Shown: in pieces, positions 1 to 10,453 of the stretch
How positions within the stretch are numbered: the stretch's first letter is position 1
Layout: every line of letters begins with the position of its first letter
Source: Fomes fomentarius
Taxonomy: Eukaryota; Basidiomycota; Agaricomycetes; Polyporales; Polyporaceae
Direction: 5' to 3'
NCBI GenBank assembly: GCA_022606135.1
Contig: JABYQN010000011.1
Location: 2,251,836 to 2,315,835 of the forward strand
DNA: 64,000 bases
Notes under the pieces: generated by a model
Database searches by the model: none
Told to the model about the DNA's origin: nothing
Seen by the model: only the letters and a program-made list of their open reading frames with translations
Translations under genes and position numbers: made by a program

Positions 1-3000
1 GGCCTTCGTGGAGAGGAAGCGGCCCATCTCGTCGACGTTGTAGAACGCGTTCATGTTGCAGTGTCCGTCGAGTGTCTCTGCCGTGAACATGTGCCCGCAA
101 GCGAGGGTGATGAGGCGGTCGCTGATGTCCGTGGAGTTCAGGTCGATGTCCGAGAGGCGTCGCTGAAGAATGAAGTCGACGATGTCGGCCTGTTGCTCCG
201 CTGGTAGACATGCGACGCATTTCTGGACGTTGCATGGCTCGCCGCACACTTAAATATATGCGATCAGGTGAGGACACCAACAGGCCAATACATGGCTTAC
301 CAGATGGACATGGATGTCCGCATTTCAGGATCTTGGGGCAGGGCTCGTCGCATGGCAAGCGGGAGCAGATCTATTAGAGGAAGTGAGTTGCCTATGTCTA
401 TCCTGTTGTGAAAACGACGTACCGAGCCACACAAGACTGGGCATGCCATGTGAGCGCACAGCCAGCTGCACGGCTCCATGCAGGGCGCACAAGGTTCCGA
501 GCATGGCTTCGTACACTTATGATGCTCGCACTGCTGACGACATGGCTGGCGGCAGGACGAGTTACAGTCAGTATCCTTCGAGTGGCACTGTATGCCGCAC
601 TTGTGCTCGCAATAGAGCAGGCGTTCGCAGGGGTGCCCGATATGGTGGGTGCGGGCGACTGTGCCAATCGTCTGAACCTGTGTCTGCTGGATGGTGAGCG
701 AGCGACAGCTTGAGCAGGTTGCTTTGCACGTCTTCGTGCAGCAAGGAAGAGTGCCTGAGCACTGCTCCATGCATGAGACAATACTCGGGTCTCTGTGGCA
801 CGCCGTCGAGGCCGAATGCTCGCAACCAGGAAGCTTCTTGACGACCTGCTTTTGACACTTCACCGACTGAAGCTTCTCGAGCGTGTGACTGATATTGCGA
901 ACACGCGTGAGCGCAGCTTGAACACATTGGTGATTAGATGATTGTACTCACCAGGGCACCTTGGCTGCTACATGACCGCAAGGTAGAAGAACATTGTACA
1001 TGGGGAACTCGCAATCGCCGCACTCATCTGAGCATCGCTTGGAACAGGGATGCTTTCGCGGGCAAGGCGTTCGACTGCAAGGAGCGGTACACAGCGTGCT
1101 CCGATGGTTGTCCAGGGCAGCGTGGCACTTGACGATGGCTCAGCAATATCCAACGGTTCTCTGTGTAGTGGCATACGTACAACAGAAGGACAGATATGTC
1201 CACACGCAAGGCGTGCACCACACGGAAGAGTACACCCACCGACCGGTGCATAGAGAGGGATCTCGCCCGGTTCGGAGATCAGTCTGGCCTGCTCGGGGTG
1301 CCTTGGACACACAATGGGGAGTGCGGGACCAATCTGGTCCCTATCCTCCATCTCGTCAAGAATGGTGGCCCACGTTGCGTTCTGGCGCAGGTTCGCTGCA
1401 TTTCCAAAGACGAAGAGCCCATGTTTAGCGCGGGAAAGGGCGACATTGATACGGTTAGAGCTCTAGAGGATAACATGAGGCGCTGCCTACAAAGTCGATG
1501 CGCAGGCGGTAGGACAAACCTTGAGAAATCCGATAGACCCAGAACTTGAATCGATCTGCCCCGAGTTTCGCACCAGTGAAACGATTACAATTTTCGCTTC
1601 TTGGCCCTGGAAGATGTCGACCGTGCCCAGACGGACCTGCGAATGACAAGTGGTCAGCTTGTCTGAGTAAACACAACCGCACTAACGATCGATGAACTCA
1701 CATGCTTTCCGACGTTGACCTCTTCATACTCAATATCGTTCGACTCTTCCATTCCTTGCCGGGCAAGCTGCTCCGCGTCTCGCTCGTCGACAGCAACAGC
1801 TATCTTGAGATCGCGCAACGCAGCCCGAACCTTCGTCAATTGGCCAAGGTATGCACACAGCACCGCGATGTCTCCGGGACCACTGTACAGGCCTTGACGG
1901 AGGAAATACAAGACAAGGTCACGGATCATCTGAACCTAAAGGATCGCATTAAATGACTAGCTGCCAATGCACAGGGGGCTTCGTCTTACCTCGAAGGTGT
2001 TGAATTTTGAGACAGAGTCTTCTACGCCGTTCTCCTTGTGCAGATGGTTGAAGAAGAAGACGTCCTTCTGCACACCCTGCACGGCGGGATACCTGAAGAC
2101 AAGTTCGTTGTCTTCGAGCGTCGGGTAGAGAATTTCGCTGCATTGATGATGCCCTCAGCAATAGGAGACGTAGCTTCGACGACCAGAGACTAACCGGATA
2201 AAATGCGAGATGGTTGGGCGCATCCTGCGTTGGACGTTGATTTGAGACATCGGATATCCAGTATTCGACAATCGCTCCATGAGGGAACGGTCCAACTTGT
2301 AGAGCTCGTTTCCGATCGCGCTATCCATGGACAGTGCTGAAGCAGACGTTAGATATCGACGAGTACGTGAGGAGCAGGTGCTGAAAATATGACTTACCAT
2401 ATGTTGCCAAAGAAGGGCGAAGTTGACGTGGGTCTCCAATACAGATCAGATGGCGGACTGTGCGCAGCTGTAAGTGAATCGTCATCACCACTTGCAGATG
2501 GCACTCACCTGATGGCACGAGCGACGCCAAAATGTGTGCCTCGAGAACTTGTCCCGCTTCTTCTACCATAAGAACTTTGGGTGCTATACTCTGCGGACAT
2601 CATCAGACGTGTCAGATACTCATCCACCAACCGAACGACCTACGCTAAGCAGCGAAGTCAAAGATGCCGCGCCTACAAATGCACATCAGTATACGGCTCG
2701 CAGCTGAATGGCCAAGGTCAAAGCACCTGTTGTAGTACACGCTATGAGATCTGTACTGCTTAGAATACGCCGCCGAATCTATCGAAGCATGGTCTTAGAG
2801 CAACATCACCTACTACAAGGCGAACATACCTCGTCTCGCATTTCATCGTACTCCTTGCATGCTTCCTTGTACTCCGCTTTCAGACGGGTGTACTGATCAA
2901 GCTTTGAAGTGTACGCCATGTTCCGGATCCTCTTCTCCCATTCAGCGGCGAGGCGTGTGCGCTCAGGTGCAGACATGGCCCACACGTTCGCAAACCGGAG

Positions 3001-6000
3001 AAGTGGTTCTAGAGGCCTATTCTGGCTGGGTACTGGTGGCGTTTGTCCACCAAATCCTAGCGATGCGAAGAATGCGGGTGGGTCAGTGAGTAACGAGAAT
3101 TGTGTGACCTTGAGGTCGGCTGCTACATGCGCCTGCACGCGCTCATTCTCCTTCTCCTTTCCCTTTCCCTTGTTCGCCTGTGGTGACTTGACGATGGGCT
3201 TCTGCTGTACGAATTGAAGATCGAGTGCCTGCCGCCAGAAACCGTACAGCGTCCGCGAAACGGAGGACTGGACGACCGTCTGCTGACTCTTCCCCTTCTT
3301 CCCGTGCTTTACCTCTTGAAACTCGCCCTCCTGCTCCTCCTCCAGCCACTTCAATTTCGCGAATTCCGCAATCCAAAAAGGTGGTAACCGGATCGAGTCA
3401 GCGTGCACCGGGTAGTGGATGTCGAGATACTTCTCGATCTCCGACCAAGTCAAGAGTGGGAGCCGGATAGATGTCATGGTCTTCGTCATCTCCTCCTCGA
3501 GTCTCTTCATGACGCCGTACTGACGCTTGATCGAACGGTCGAGCGTCGGTGCGGTGGCGAGCCGTTCGAGTTTGTCCAGCGTATACTCTGAGATGCGCTC
3601 GTCAGACGAACGTGTGCCGAGACGGACAATCTTCTGTGTGATCTCCGCGTCGAGAACGGAGGTGACCATGTGGTCGAGAGCGTGGTTTGTGTAAGCAATA
3701 AGCACTATACAGTACGAGAATGCATTAGCGTAATGAACAGCGACAGTCGAATGGAAGCTTGCGCTTACCAATCGGCTTGATCTTGCTAGAGAATAGTACG
3801 CGAAGGATCTCCTTTGCGGTGTAGCTCTATTGTATAGCGGAACGTCAAGACGAATGCGTAAACAAAATGGTTCCAACACGTGCCTTGCCAGTGCCGGGCG
3901 GTCTGTGATTCGTGAATATCGAGTCAGGAACCGCAAAGCTGAGATGATATATGAACATACCCTTGTATGAGAGAAACCTCCCGCGTCAATGAGTCTACCA
4001 CTGCCTCCGCCTGACTGGGATCGAGTACGCTGAACCTCTTCAGTTGATCCCGCGCTCTGGCAACGGCGAGCGGGTTCTTGATGTCCAGGTCGTGGATAGA
4101 CGTCACGGGATTTCCCTTCTTCACCAGACACTGCAGGTTGAACCTGAAGCCAGGCACAGCCGCGTATTTCGGTGGGAGTACTTGCACACGTTCCAAAGAG
4201 CCACCAGGCGCGATGTATCGTGAAAATGGGATCTCCGTCGGCTCCGTCGATTGCAACTTCTGGAGGAACGGTCGCACCGACTCGTACATGACACTATTGT
4301 CCACCAGCACCGCGAATGTGCCTTTAGTCATATTGAGCTGGTCGCCGCGAAGCGCCATCAACTCTACCTCCGAGTCAAAGAATGACACGCGGACCTGGAC
4401 ACGCTCTTTCTCAAGCTTGGACGATTCGGCAATGTCCTTGCTGAACGATGCGACTACGCCCTGGTACGCGCGGATAGTGCGGTTAGAGACAACGACCAAG
4501 ACCACGAGACTGGAGCCTTGAAGCTGCCTGCTATTGTCCCAGTAGGCGTAACGCTTCTTCGCATCCTTGTCGCGCGCAGCAGCGGTGGGGGAGCATCAAT
4601 GACGAGCGTGACAGTAACGCCCCGGCGAGTAGCCTCCGGCGGTCCGGCGAGGAACTCGACGTTGGTGTAGAGGCGAAAGAAGACCGAGTCGCGTCCGGAG
4701 GTGCGGTATGCTCCGCCATTCGCCCCGAGGAGAGATTCCAACTTTGTCTTGTCTTGGTTCTGTCGCCGTCCTTCCCAGATCTTGAGGAGATCGTCGTGTA
4801 TGGCGGTGACAGAAGAACGAGTGGTAGATCTGATTGCACATGATCAGCAGAGGGACTTGAACGGATGAACGAAACCTACATCAGCTCTTCACGCAGTAGT
4901 CGAAACTGGATGTCAAGGTGGCGCTCCATAGATCCCGCCGGAAGATGGTGAGGAGCTTCCGGACTGAACACAGGCATATACGGCGCAACAGGTGAGAACA
5001 GCTCCGAGTGCGTAGGAGCGATCCTGATCTGCTCTATCGCCATGAAGTCGTTGTCGTGACGTACTCCATCCGGGCGCAGCTCCCCCGGGGGATCGTACGT
5101 CTGTGCGAGCTGTGCGATACGAGCTTGACTGCGCTGCTCACGCGTGACCGTGGACTTGGGGGGCCCTTCTGGAGCCTCAACACGACACCGCTCTCGCGCT
5201 GGACAATCGCGATGAGCCGGTCGATCTCCTCGCGGATGTGGCTGATGGTGAGCCTGCGTTGCACCTCCGGCGCGGCGGTGATTGAGTCTTGGAACCGGGG
5301 TGGCACCGCAGTGACATCGCTTGCCCAAATGTCGAACCAGTCCGCTAACTCTTGCATGAACTTCGGAACGTCCGAGTAGCTGCGGATTCCGTCCTTGTAG
5401 CGATTGAAATACCTATCGACCGTATTGTGATCAACTATGGATATGCATAAGGGCACAACACTACTCACTGGAGGAATGTCGTAGACAGAGTCCTGAATAC
5501 AGTCAGGCCGTCGAGGGTGTTCTGCAAGGACGGCGTAAGGTTCGGGGTGGGATCCTTCCAGCTCTTCCTCGCCATCATGGCTTCGAGACATGTCCGGATG
5601 GTTGCGAATATATGCTCGTGGTTGTTCTTAATGATCGCATATAGGATACTACACGAGCAATATTAGAGAAGGAGATGAAGAAATAAAAACACGCTCGCCC
5701 AATTACTGACTTGATATTTTTGTGCAGTGTCGACTTCAGGACGAGATCGGAAGAGACGAACTGGAAGAGGGGAAAGTAGCATCTCTGGAAAGAGAGCGCG
5801 CCTGTGTGAAACCCGATGGAAATGTCTACTGGCTCGAACCGAAGAATGTCGCCGATGCGATGAAGAGTGTTGCCCTAACCGGGACGTCAACGTAAAAGAA
5901 CTAATACGAACGAACAGCATACCTTCACAACTACCTCTAGAAACTCTTGCGCGCTCGCCGTGTTCTACCAGATGCAGAAGTCTTTAGCGAATGCATTCCC

Positions 6001-6568
6001 ATCAGAGGATGAAACACACCCATGATTTGTTTCTATCGTTGACACTCGCCAGGACTCTGACGAACCCCTGGGCCTGGGCGGCACTATCGAAGCGGTAATT
6101 GTCGCGCAAAAATTCCTTGAGATGATTGTGCACTTCGCTCGGGTTGAGATTGTGACGTTCCTCTCGCACGGACCCAGCGCCAATGGCGAGGCCTTCGGGT
6201 GAGAAAAAGTCGAGGGCGTCATCGTCGTTGTGTGCTGCGGTAGCCTCGCCAGCTTCGCCCTGGACACTCGCCGCCGCACCAGCTTGCTTGACGTGGCGAT
6301 ACGAGCAGTCGAAGCCCCTCACGCACGCGCCAGTCGACCAGAAGAACTGACAGACGTTGCGTGGAACACCGTTTGGGACTCTGTTGGGGGATTTGGGGGA
6401 CTGAGGAGCTGGGGTTTGAGATCGACTGCGTGCGGGCGAGGACCGAGGTGATGACGAGCTACGTGACGGGCTCAGATCGCCACGGCTGTGTAGGTACTTG
6501 CATCGATTGCCGTATCGACATCCGCCGGGGCTAGCGAAGAGCCTACATGGCCCTGGTCGTTGAGACAT
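1..6568 (-). CDS. ZNFX1-like helicase: CCCH fingers, SF1 helicase, NF-X1 fingers (3' end outside window)
   Basis: This is a predicted RNA/DNA helicase of the NFX1-type zinc-finger-containing protein 1 family, which in other eukaryotes acts in RNA surveillance and small-RNA silencing. Two CCCH fingers lie at residues 4-25 and about 70-90. The helicase core has Walker A PPGTGK (about 780-786), Ib AYTNHALDHM, II VEEAGQ (about 1132), III IGDPRQLRPS, V VDIFQGQEAKIV and VI NRINVALSRAKHG. Repeated Cys/His NF-X1 fingers follow (CGGCTLPCG-type, CGHPCPSVCGEPC). I read 22 exons: 6568-6020, 5964-5923, 5874-5711, 5648-5469, 5412-4880, 4829-3961, 3902-3884, 3826-3769, 3704-2830, 2778-2727, 2672-2644, 2590-2509, 2457-2398, 2336-2195, 2137-1990, 1935-1702, 1636-1520, 1462-1177, 1138-952, 888-423, 370-301 and 248-<1. 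All phases agree except for one missing base at each of two G runs (5158-5163, 4587-4591). The start MSQRPGP is chosen because the first CCCH finger follows at once. At least 1804 codons are present. The 38-nt intron 1139-1176 is the least certain. Confidence 0.93.
3884..3902 (-). other. 19-nt microexon carrying the Walker A core
   Basis: The P-loop of the NFX1-type helicase is split over three exons. The upstream exon ends in LIQG with an incomplete codon at 3961. This 19-nt exon supplies PPGTGK, and the next exon starts SYTAKEILR at 3826. The upstream intron (3903-3960) is GT-AG. The downstream one (3827-3883) starts with GCACGT, so it would be a GC-AG intron. Phases close exactly, which is why I accept such a short exon. 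Confidence 0.8.
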
Positions 6569-8449
6569 TGAGGTCAGTGTCGACGTCTGGGATGCGGTCG
6601 GATAAGAGGCAGGACTGTATCGTAATAACTCGAGGTAGGGAGAGGATGGAGGATGAAGACAAGAAGCAGGGACCAAGATTCAGCGGTCTCTGACCTCGTA
6701 TCGACACCGCCGCCCTCATGCCCTAACTGGAGGCACACCGGATCGAACCCTGTCTACTATCGCACGCCCATAGCATCCAGCGCTTACATCAGTCTATGTC
6801 TCTGCCAGTGCCCTTTCAGATGCATTTCCTTCCCCAGAGCCCCACATCCTGTGTACCCCAACGTTCTCCCGTGCTCGGGGTCGATGTCGTCTAGGTGCAT
6901 GACTACAACGAGGATCAACAGGAGAACCGCGTGACTAATATAGTACCTACCTTTCTCTGGCGGGTCGGGTGCATGTAGTCTCGCACGCAGGGGAGACGTA
7001 AGTTAGAGGACTCCTCTAGACAGGTGGGAGAGATTTTTCTCCGTTGTTCGGTGCACACCGTCGCAATTGCTCCTGGTCAGCTCGAAGGGGGCAAGAGCGC
7101 TAGGATTAAAAACGAATCCATCAGCGCTACCGCCCGTCTCAGCACGTAGCCGTAGTACAAGTTGTCTATAACACAACAAGGAGATGCATACTCAGAGACG
7201 AATACTCAGAAATGCCTCGCGAACGCAAAAGACGTACGGGCCTGATAGGCTGCCAGTGATTGCTTCCAAGTGAGAAACCTTCGAGTCTCAGCTTAGTATG
7301 CTATGATGGTAGTTAGGTACAGTCTGATATCATGCCTGGATATGCACGCACCTCACACTTTGTAGGTTGTGATAGTGACAGTCTTACTCTGAGTTGTAGA
7401 CTGGCTCCAGGATTGAAGCGCTTATCGCCACGTGGCCACCGTCATCGGGCGACAAGCGACAATGATAAGTACGCGAATTCAACACACTCGCACAGACAAT
7501 CAAAATCTCGGGTGTGCACAGTACTTCTTGGTCTGCGCTCCAAACAGTGGTCTTCCGGGCTCCAGATGTGCATAAAAAGCAGGCGCACTACTACGTCATA
7601 GCTTGGGGGAGGTGAGACATGCATCATACCTGAAGGACGATCACCAGCGAGTTCGATTGCACGACACACGCAAGCCACTTTGTGTGAGACCTGGTTCAAT
7701 CAGGAGAGGGAGGGCTCGGGCCTGAGCGGAGCTTGAGGCAGCATGAGAAGAAGCGGAGGTACTGACGAGAAGAGATCGACCGCGAGTTGGTGCGTTCGAA
7801 ATTACCATTGAAGCATAACTCTGCATCCGTGTTCAGACGTCCGTGTCTGTCTTGAGCAAGCACGGATGGGACCACGAGATGGATTGTCCAAGTCAACGAG
7901 AAGCGATGTTGAACTCAACTACACGCTGTCCCCTAGTAGCACCCGACGCGATATATCAGCCCGACCCCTATTTCGCACTGACCGCCTAAGCTAGAGGATG
8001 CAGCAAAGGTAGGAAGGTTGTCGACGACGGTTTGAGCTTGGTCGGCCAGCGCAGTCATCATAGGCCTTGGGCATCCTGGAAACGAGTTGGAGACGCAGGG
8101 CCGGGAGTTTCATAGGCCAAGAGTAGAAGGGTGAGGACGATCCGTTGGTACACGCGCGGCTGGGAGATGGCTAGTACTAGGTTTCTCGATGCTTAAGACT
8201 ATCGCGAGAGCGCGGAGGTGAATGAAGACGAAGAGTGACACAATTTGAAATACAATATGGATGGATGTCCCGCGCGTATGTGCACGTGGCACCTTTCCGC
8301 AACGCCAGGCAACACCCGAAGTTGGAACCTGAACGCAACCAAGTACCTCAGCATTGCAATTGGCTCTGAGCATATATATAGGTGCGTCAGCATGAGCTCA
8401 GATTTGCCCCCGAATTTCTTAATTTTGACCAGGACATCCCCAGGACATC
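6569..8449. other. Intergenic region, no gene seen
   Basis: The stretch holds the 5' flank of the minus-strand helicase gene and the 5' flank of the plus-strand ASCH-like gene, which are divergently arranged. Open frames here are short, lack recognisable motifs and do not join through plausible introns. I see no RNA gene. A tRNA-like TTCGATC string at about 6733 (minus) has no matching T-stem. Confidence 0.6.
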
Positions 8450-9158
8450 ATGAACCTGGCAAACGTACATCAAACGAAACAGCGTGCTGAGCAAGATGAG
8501 GAGGGAGCGACTCGGAGGAGGAGGAACACAGCTCAAATTGTGGCCTCACGCGCTGACGCCATCCTCCCGATGACAGACGAGTACATGCAGCAGATCGTGC
8601 GTCGCGAAAAGACGTACGAGTTCCGACGGTACAGGATATCGTCTTCCGTCAAGCGCATCTGGTTCTACCTCAACGCGCCACGATCTGCCATCGCATACAT
8701 TTGCGAGATCGACCCCGGACGCACGCGTAACCCGGGCGATCCTCCTCTCCCCGAGGACGGCGCTGGGAATCGCGAATTCAACACGTTCCACAAAGACTGG
8801 GATAGGTATGACTTCGCGTATCGAGTGCGAAGCGTGCGCAGACTGGCTGCCCCGATCAGCCTGAAGAAGATGAAGGAGGACTATGGGTTCAAGGCTGCAC
8901 CGAGAGGCTTGGTATACGTGCCTCCTTCCATGTCCGAAGATGTCTCGCTGGACGGACAGAAACTGCTGTGGTGTGTCGATGACGAAGAGACCGCCGGTTC
9001 AAAAGGACAGGCACAGCAGACGCAATCAGGAAAGAGGAGGGCCGACACGCCCAGCGCAGATGAACCGCCGGCGAAGCAGAACAAAACCGCAACGGCATCG
9101 TATGTCGGGGTGCTCCTTCTCTTATATTTGGTACTGACGTCTCTTGGATAGGTCGTAA
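8450..9158 (+). CDS. ASCH/PUA-fold-like protein, two exons
   Basis: The predicted protein has 218 residues. Exon 1 is 8450-9099 and exon 2 is only 9152-9158, completing a TC|G serine codon, one more serine and TAA. The 52-nt intron has donor GTATGT and acceptor GGATAG. From residue 38 the chain reads ILPMTDEYMQQIVRREKTYE followed by FRRYRI. This resembles the opening of ASCH/PUA-like domains (a substrate-like phrase, then a KT-x-EFR motif), which are thought to bind RNA or modified nucleotides. The C-terminal 40 residues are polar, rich in Gln, Lys and Ser, and probably disordered. Two degenerate relics of the same KTxEF segment lie near the ends of the giant inverted repeat. The family call rests on motif resemblance, and the function is unknown. 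Confidence 0.75.
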
Positions 9159-9207
9159 TCATCTGGTAGCAAGTTGATAACCTAGGCGCTATATATCCTC
9201 CTACGGC

Positions 9208-10170
9208 CTACTTGTTCACCAGATCGCGCATATGAATCGCGCCCAACTGTAAAGCATCTCTCCGCGTGAATAGCATGTGCATGTAATAGCATGTGCATGT
9301 AATGCATGCTATAGGGACGGAAGAGACGGTAAGGCTCTCGGATCCAGAGGTCAACCTCTTTGCACAGGATCGACAAGTCTCTGCCTTCTTCCTTGAATTT
9401 GGAGTACCACAGCATGTACTCCAGTCCGTCTCGGCAGAGGTAGTCATAAGCATCTTTGAGCAGATACAGGGACTTTGAGAGCTTTAATCCCGACCAGTCT
9501 GTGATTAAGGGCGTGTAGACAATTAGGAGCGGTTTCCTCAGATTGCGCCACAGCAATTGCTCCTGCCAGAACTCGTAGTCGGAGCCGCAGATCTAGACAT
9601 ACTCATTCGCGCTCGAGGCAATCGTAATGAAGACCAGATTGAAGAGCTGGTAGTTGAAGGGGATGTGGTGGCACTCAGAATGGCAAAGGAGACGGAGAAC
9701 CGTCCATGCTCCGGACAGAGGAAGTTCACACCTTGTAGACGTTCCCCTGCCATTTTTGTCCACTCTGAGCATACAGTTCCGGCTCGCAAGGCAATCTTCG
9801 CCGAAGATGGTGCAAGTGAGATGCCGAGGGACTCGCGTTCACGCATGAGCATATCCCGAATGACTTCGGGTATACGCGGTAGGCCTCTCAGAGACATGCG
9901 CATCTGGTAGCCCACTGCCTTGCGGGACTCTTTTTCAGAGAATCGTGGTAGTCGTCGATTTGGGCGAACAGCTTCCCCGTGTGGCGGAAACCACGCTCGT
10001 ACACGACATCGATTATTGTATGCGCGCATGCGTTGCTCATCCTTGGCGTTGTCACCGTGTCCCACAGGTCGAGCGTGATGCATGGTTTGAGTCCTGTATC
10101 TTTCAAGTATTTCGCAAGCGCGAAGGGTGAGAGAGAACCACATCAGGAGCGGCCTTGTCAGGGGATGAAT
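9208..10170 (-). pseudogene. Decayed gene with a KMSKS-like motif (class I aaRS-like / nucleotidyltransferase-like)
   Basis: Conserved-looking stretches run through several frames of one strand: CITLDLWDTVTTPRMSNACA and GKLFAQIDDYHDSLKK (10106-9930), then KAVGYQMRMSLRGLPRIPEV, then ICGSDYEFWQEQLLWRNLRK, PLITDWSGLKLSKSLY (9540-9470) and DALQLGAIHMRDLVNK to a stop at 9208. WSGLKLSKSLY resembles the KMSKS loop of class I aminoacyl-tRNA synthetases, but I do not see the N-terminal HIGH half. Damage is clear. One base is missing near an A run at about 9930. The frame shifts again at about 9668. There is a TAG stop at 9593-9595, in a context where a Gln codon is likely, and a 16-bp tandem duplication at 9272-9303. 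The 5' part above about 10150 is unrecognisable. The gene is dead in this copy. Confidence 0.7.
9272..9303. repeat. 16-bp tandem duplication (frameshifting)
   Basis: Two perfect copies of AGCATGTGCATGTAAT stand side by side (9272-9287 and 9288-9303). Counting one copy only, the minus-strand frame passes from RPYSMHYMHM directly into LFTRRDALQLGAIHMRDL and on to the stop codon, so the duplication is the lesion that separates these segments. Confidence 0.9.
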
Positions 10171-10258
10171 CAAAAGTGTTAGTAGACATGACTGTGGTGT
10201 TCGACATATGGATATTACTAATTCACACTCTCTGCTAGAAGTGATAGGTCCAGCCATT

Positions 10259-10453
10259 ACCGAGGAGGCGACTCGTATGGACGTGTACTAGAGAACTTGA
10301 TGCGCGACAGATAGCCCTTATTGCGTAGCGGTGTTCCAATGATAGAGAAGTGACAAGGTAGCTTGAGATACATCACCGAGGCAATACGGACGAGTACCAA
10401 ACTTGAAGAAGCTAAGGCGCGACAGATCACCCTTATTGTGTAGCAGTGTTCCA
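10259..10453 (+). repeat. Imperfect direct repeat at the left edge of the inverted-repeat arm
   Basis: Two related segments of about 80 bp, 10259-10339 and 10376-10453, both begin CCGAGG and end in a GCGCGACAGATMRCCCTTATT-like string followed by GTGTAGCRGTGTTCCA or a close variant. The same string occurs in inverted form once at about 50757-50795, at the outer edge of the right arm. Confidence 0.7.

Noticed and set aside
6002..6676. Separate CCCH-finger gene at the right end of the NFX1-type helicase
   Set aside because: The frame ends at a good donor (TGG|GTGTGT at 6019) and continues in phase through short exons into the helicase, so it is the N-terminus of the same gene. The first Met at 6676 gives only a low-complexity extension.
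6720..6760. Possible tRNA on the minus strand (GGGTTCGATCC)
   Set aside because: The 5-bp T-stem does not pair and no D-arm or acceptor stem can be formed around it.
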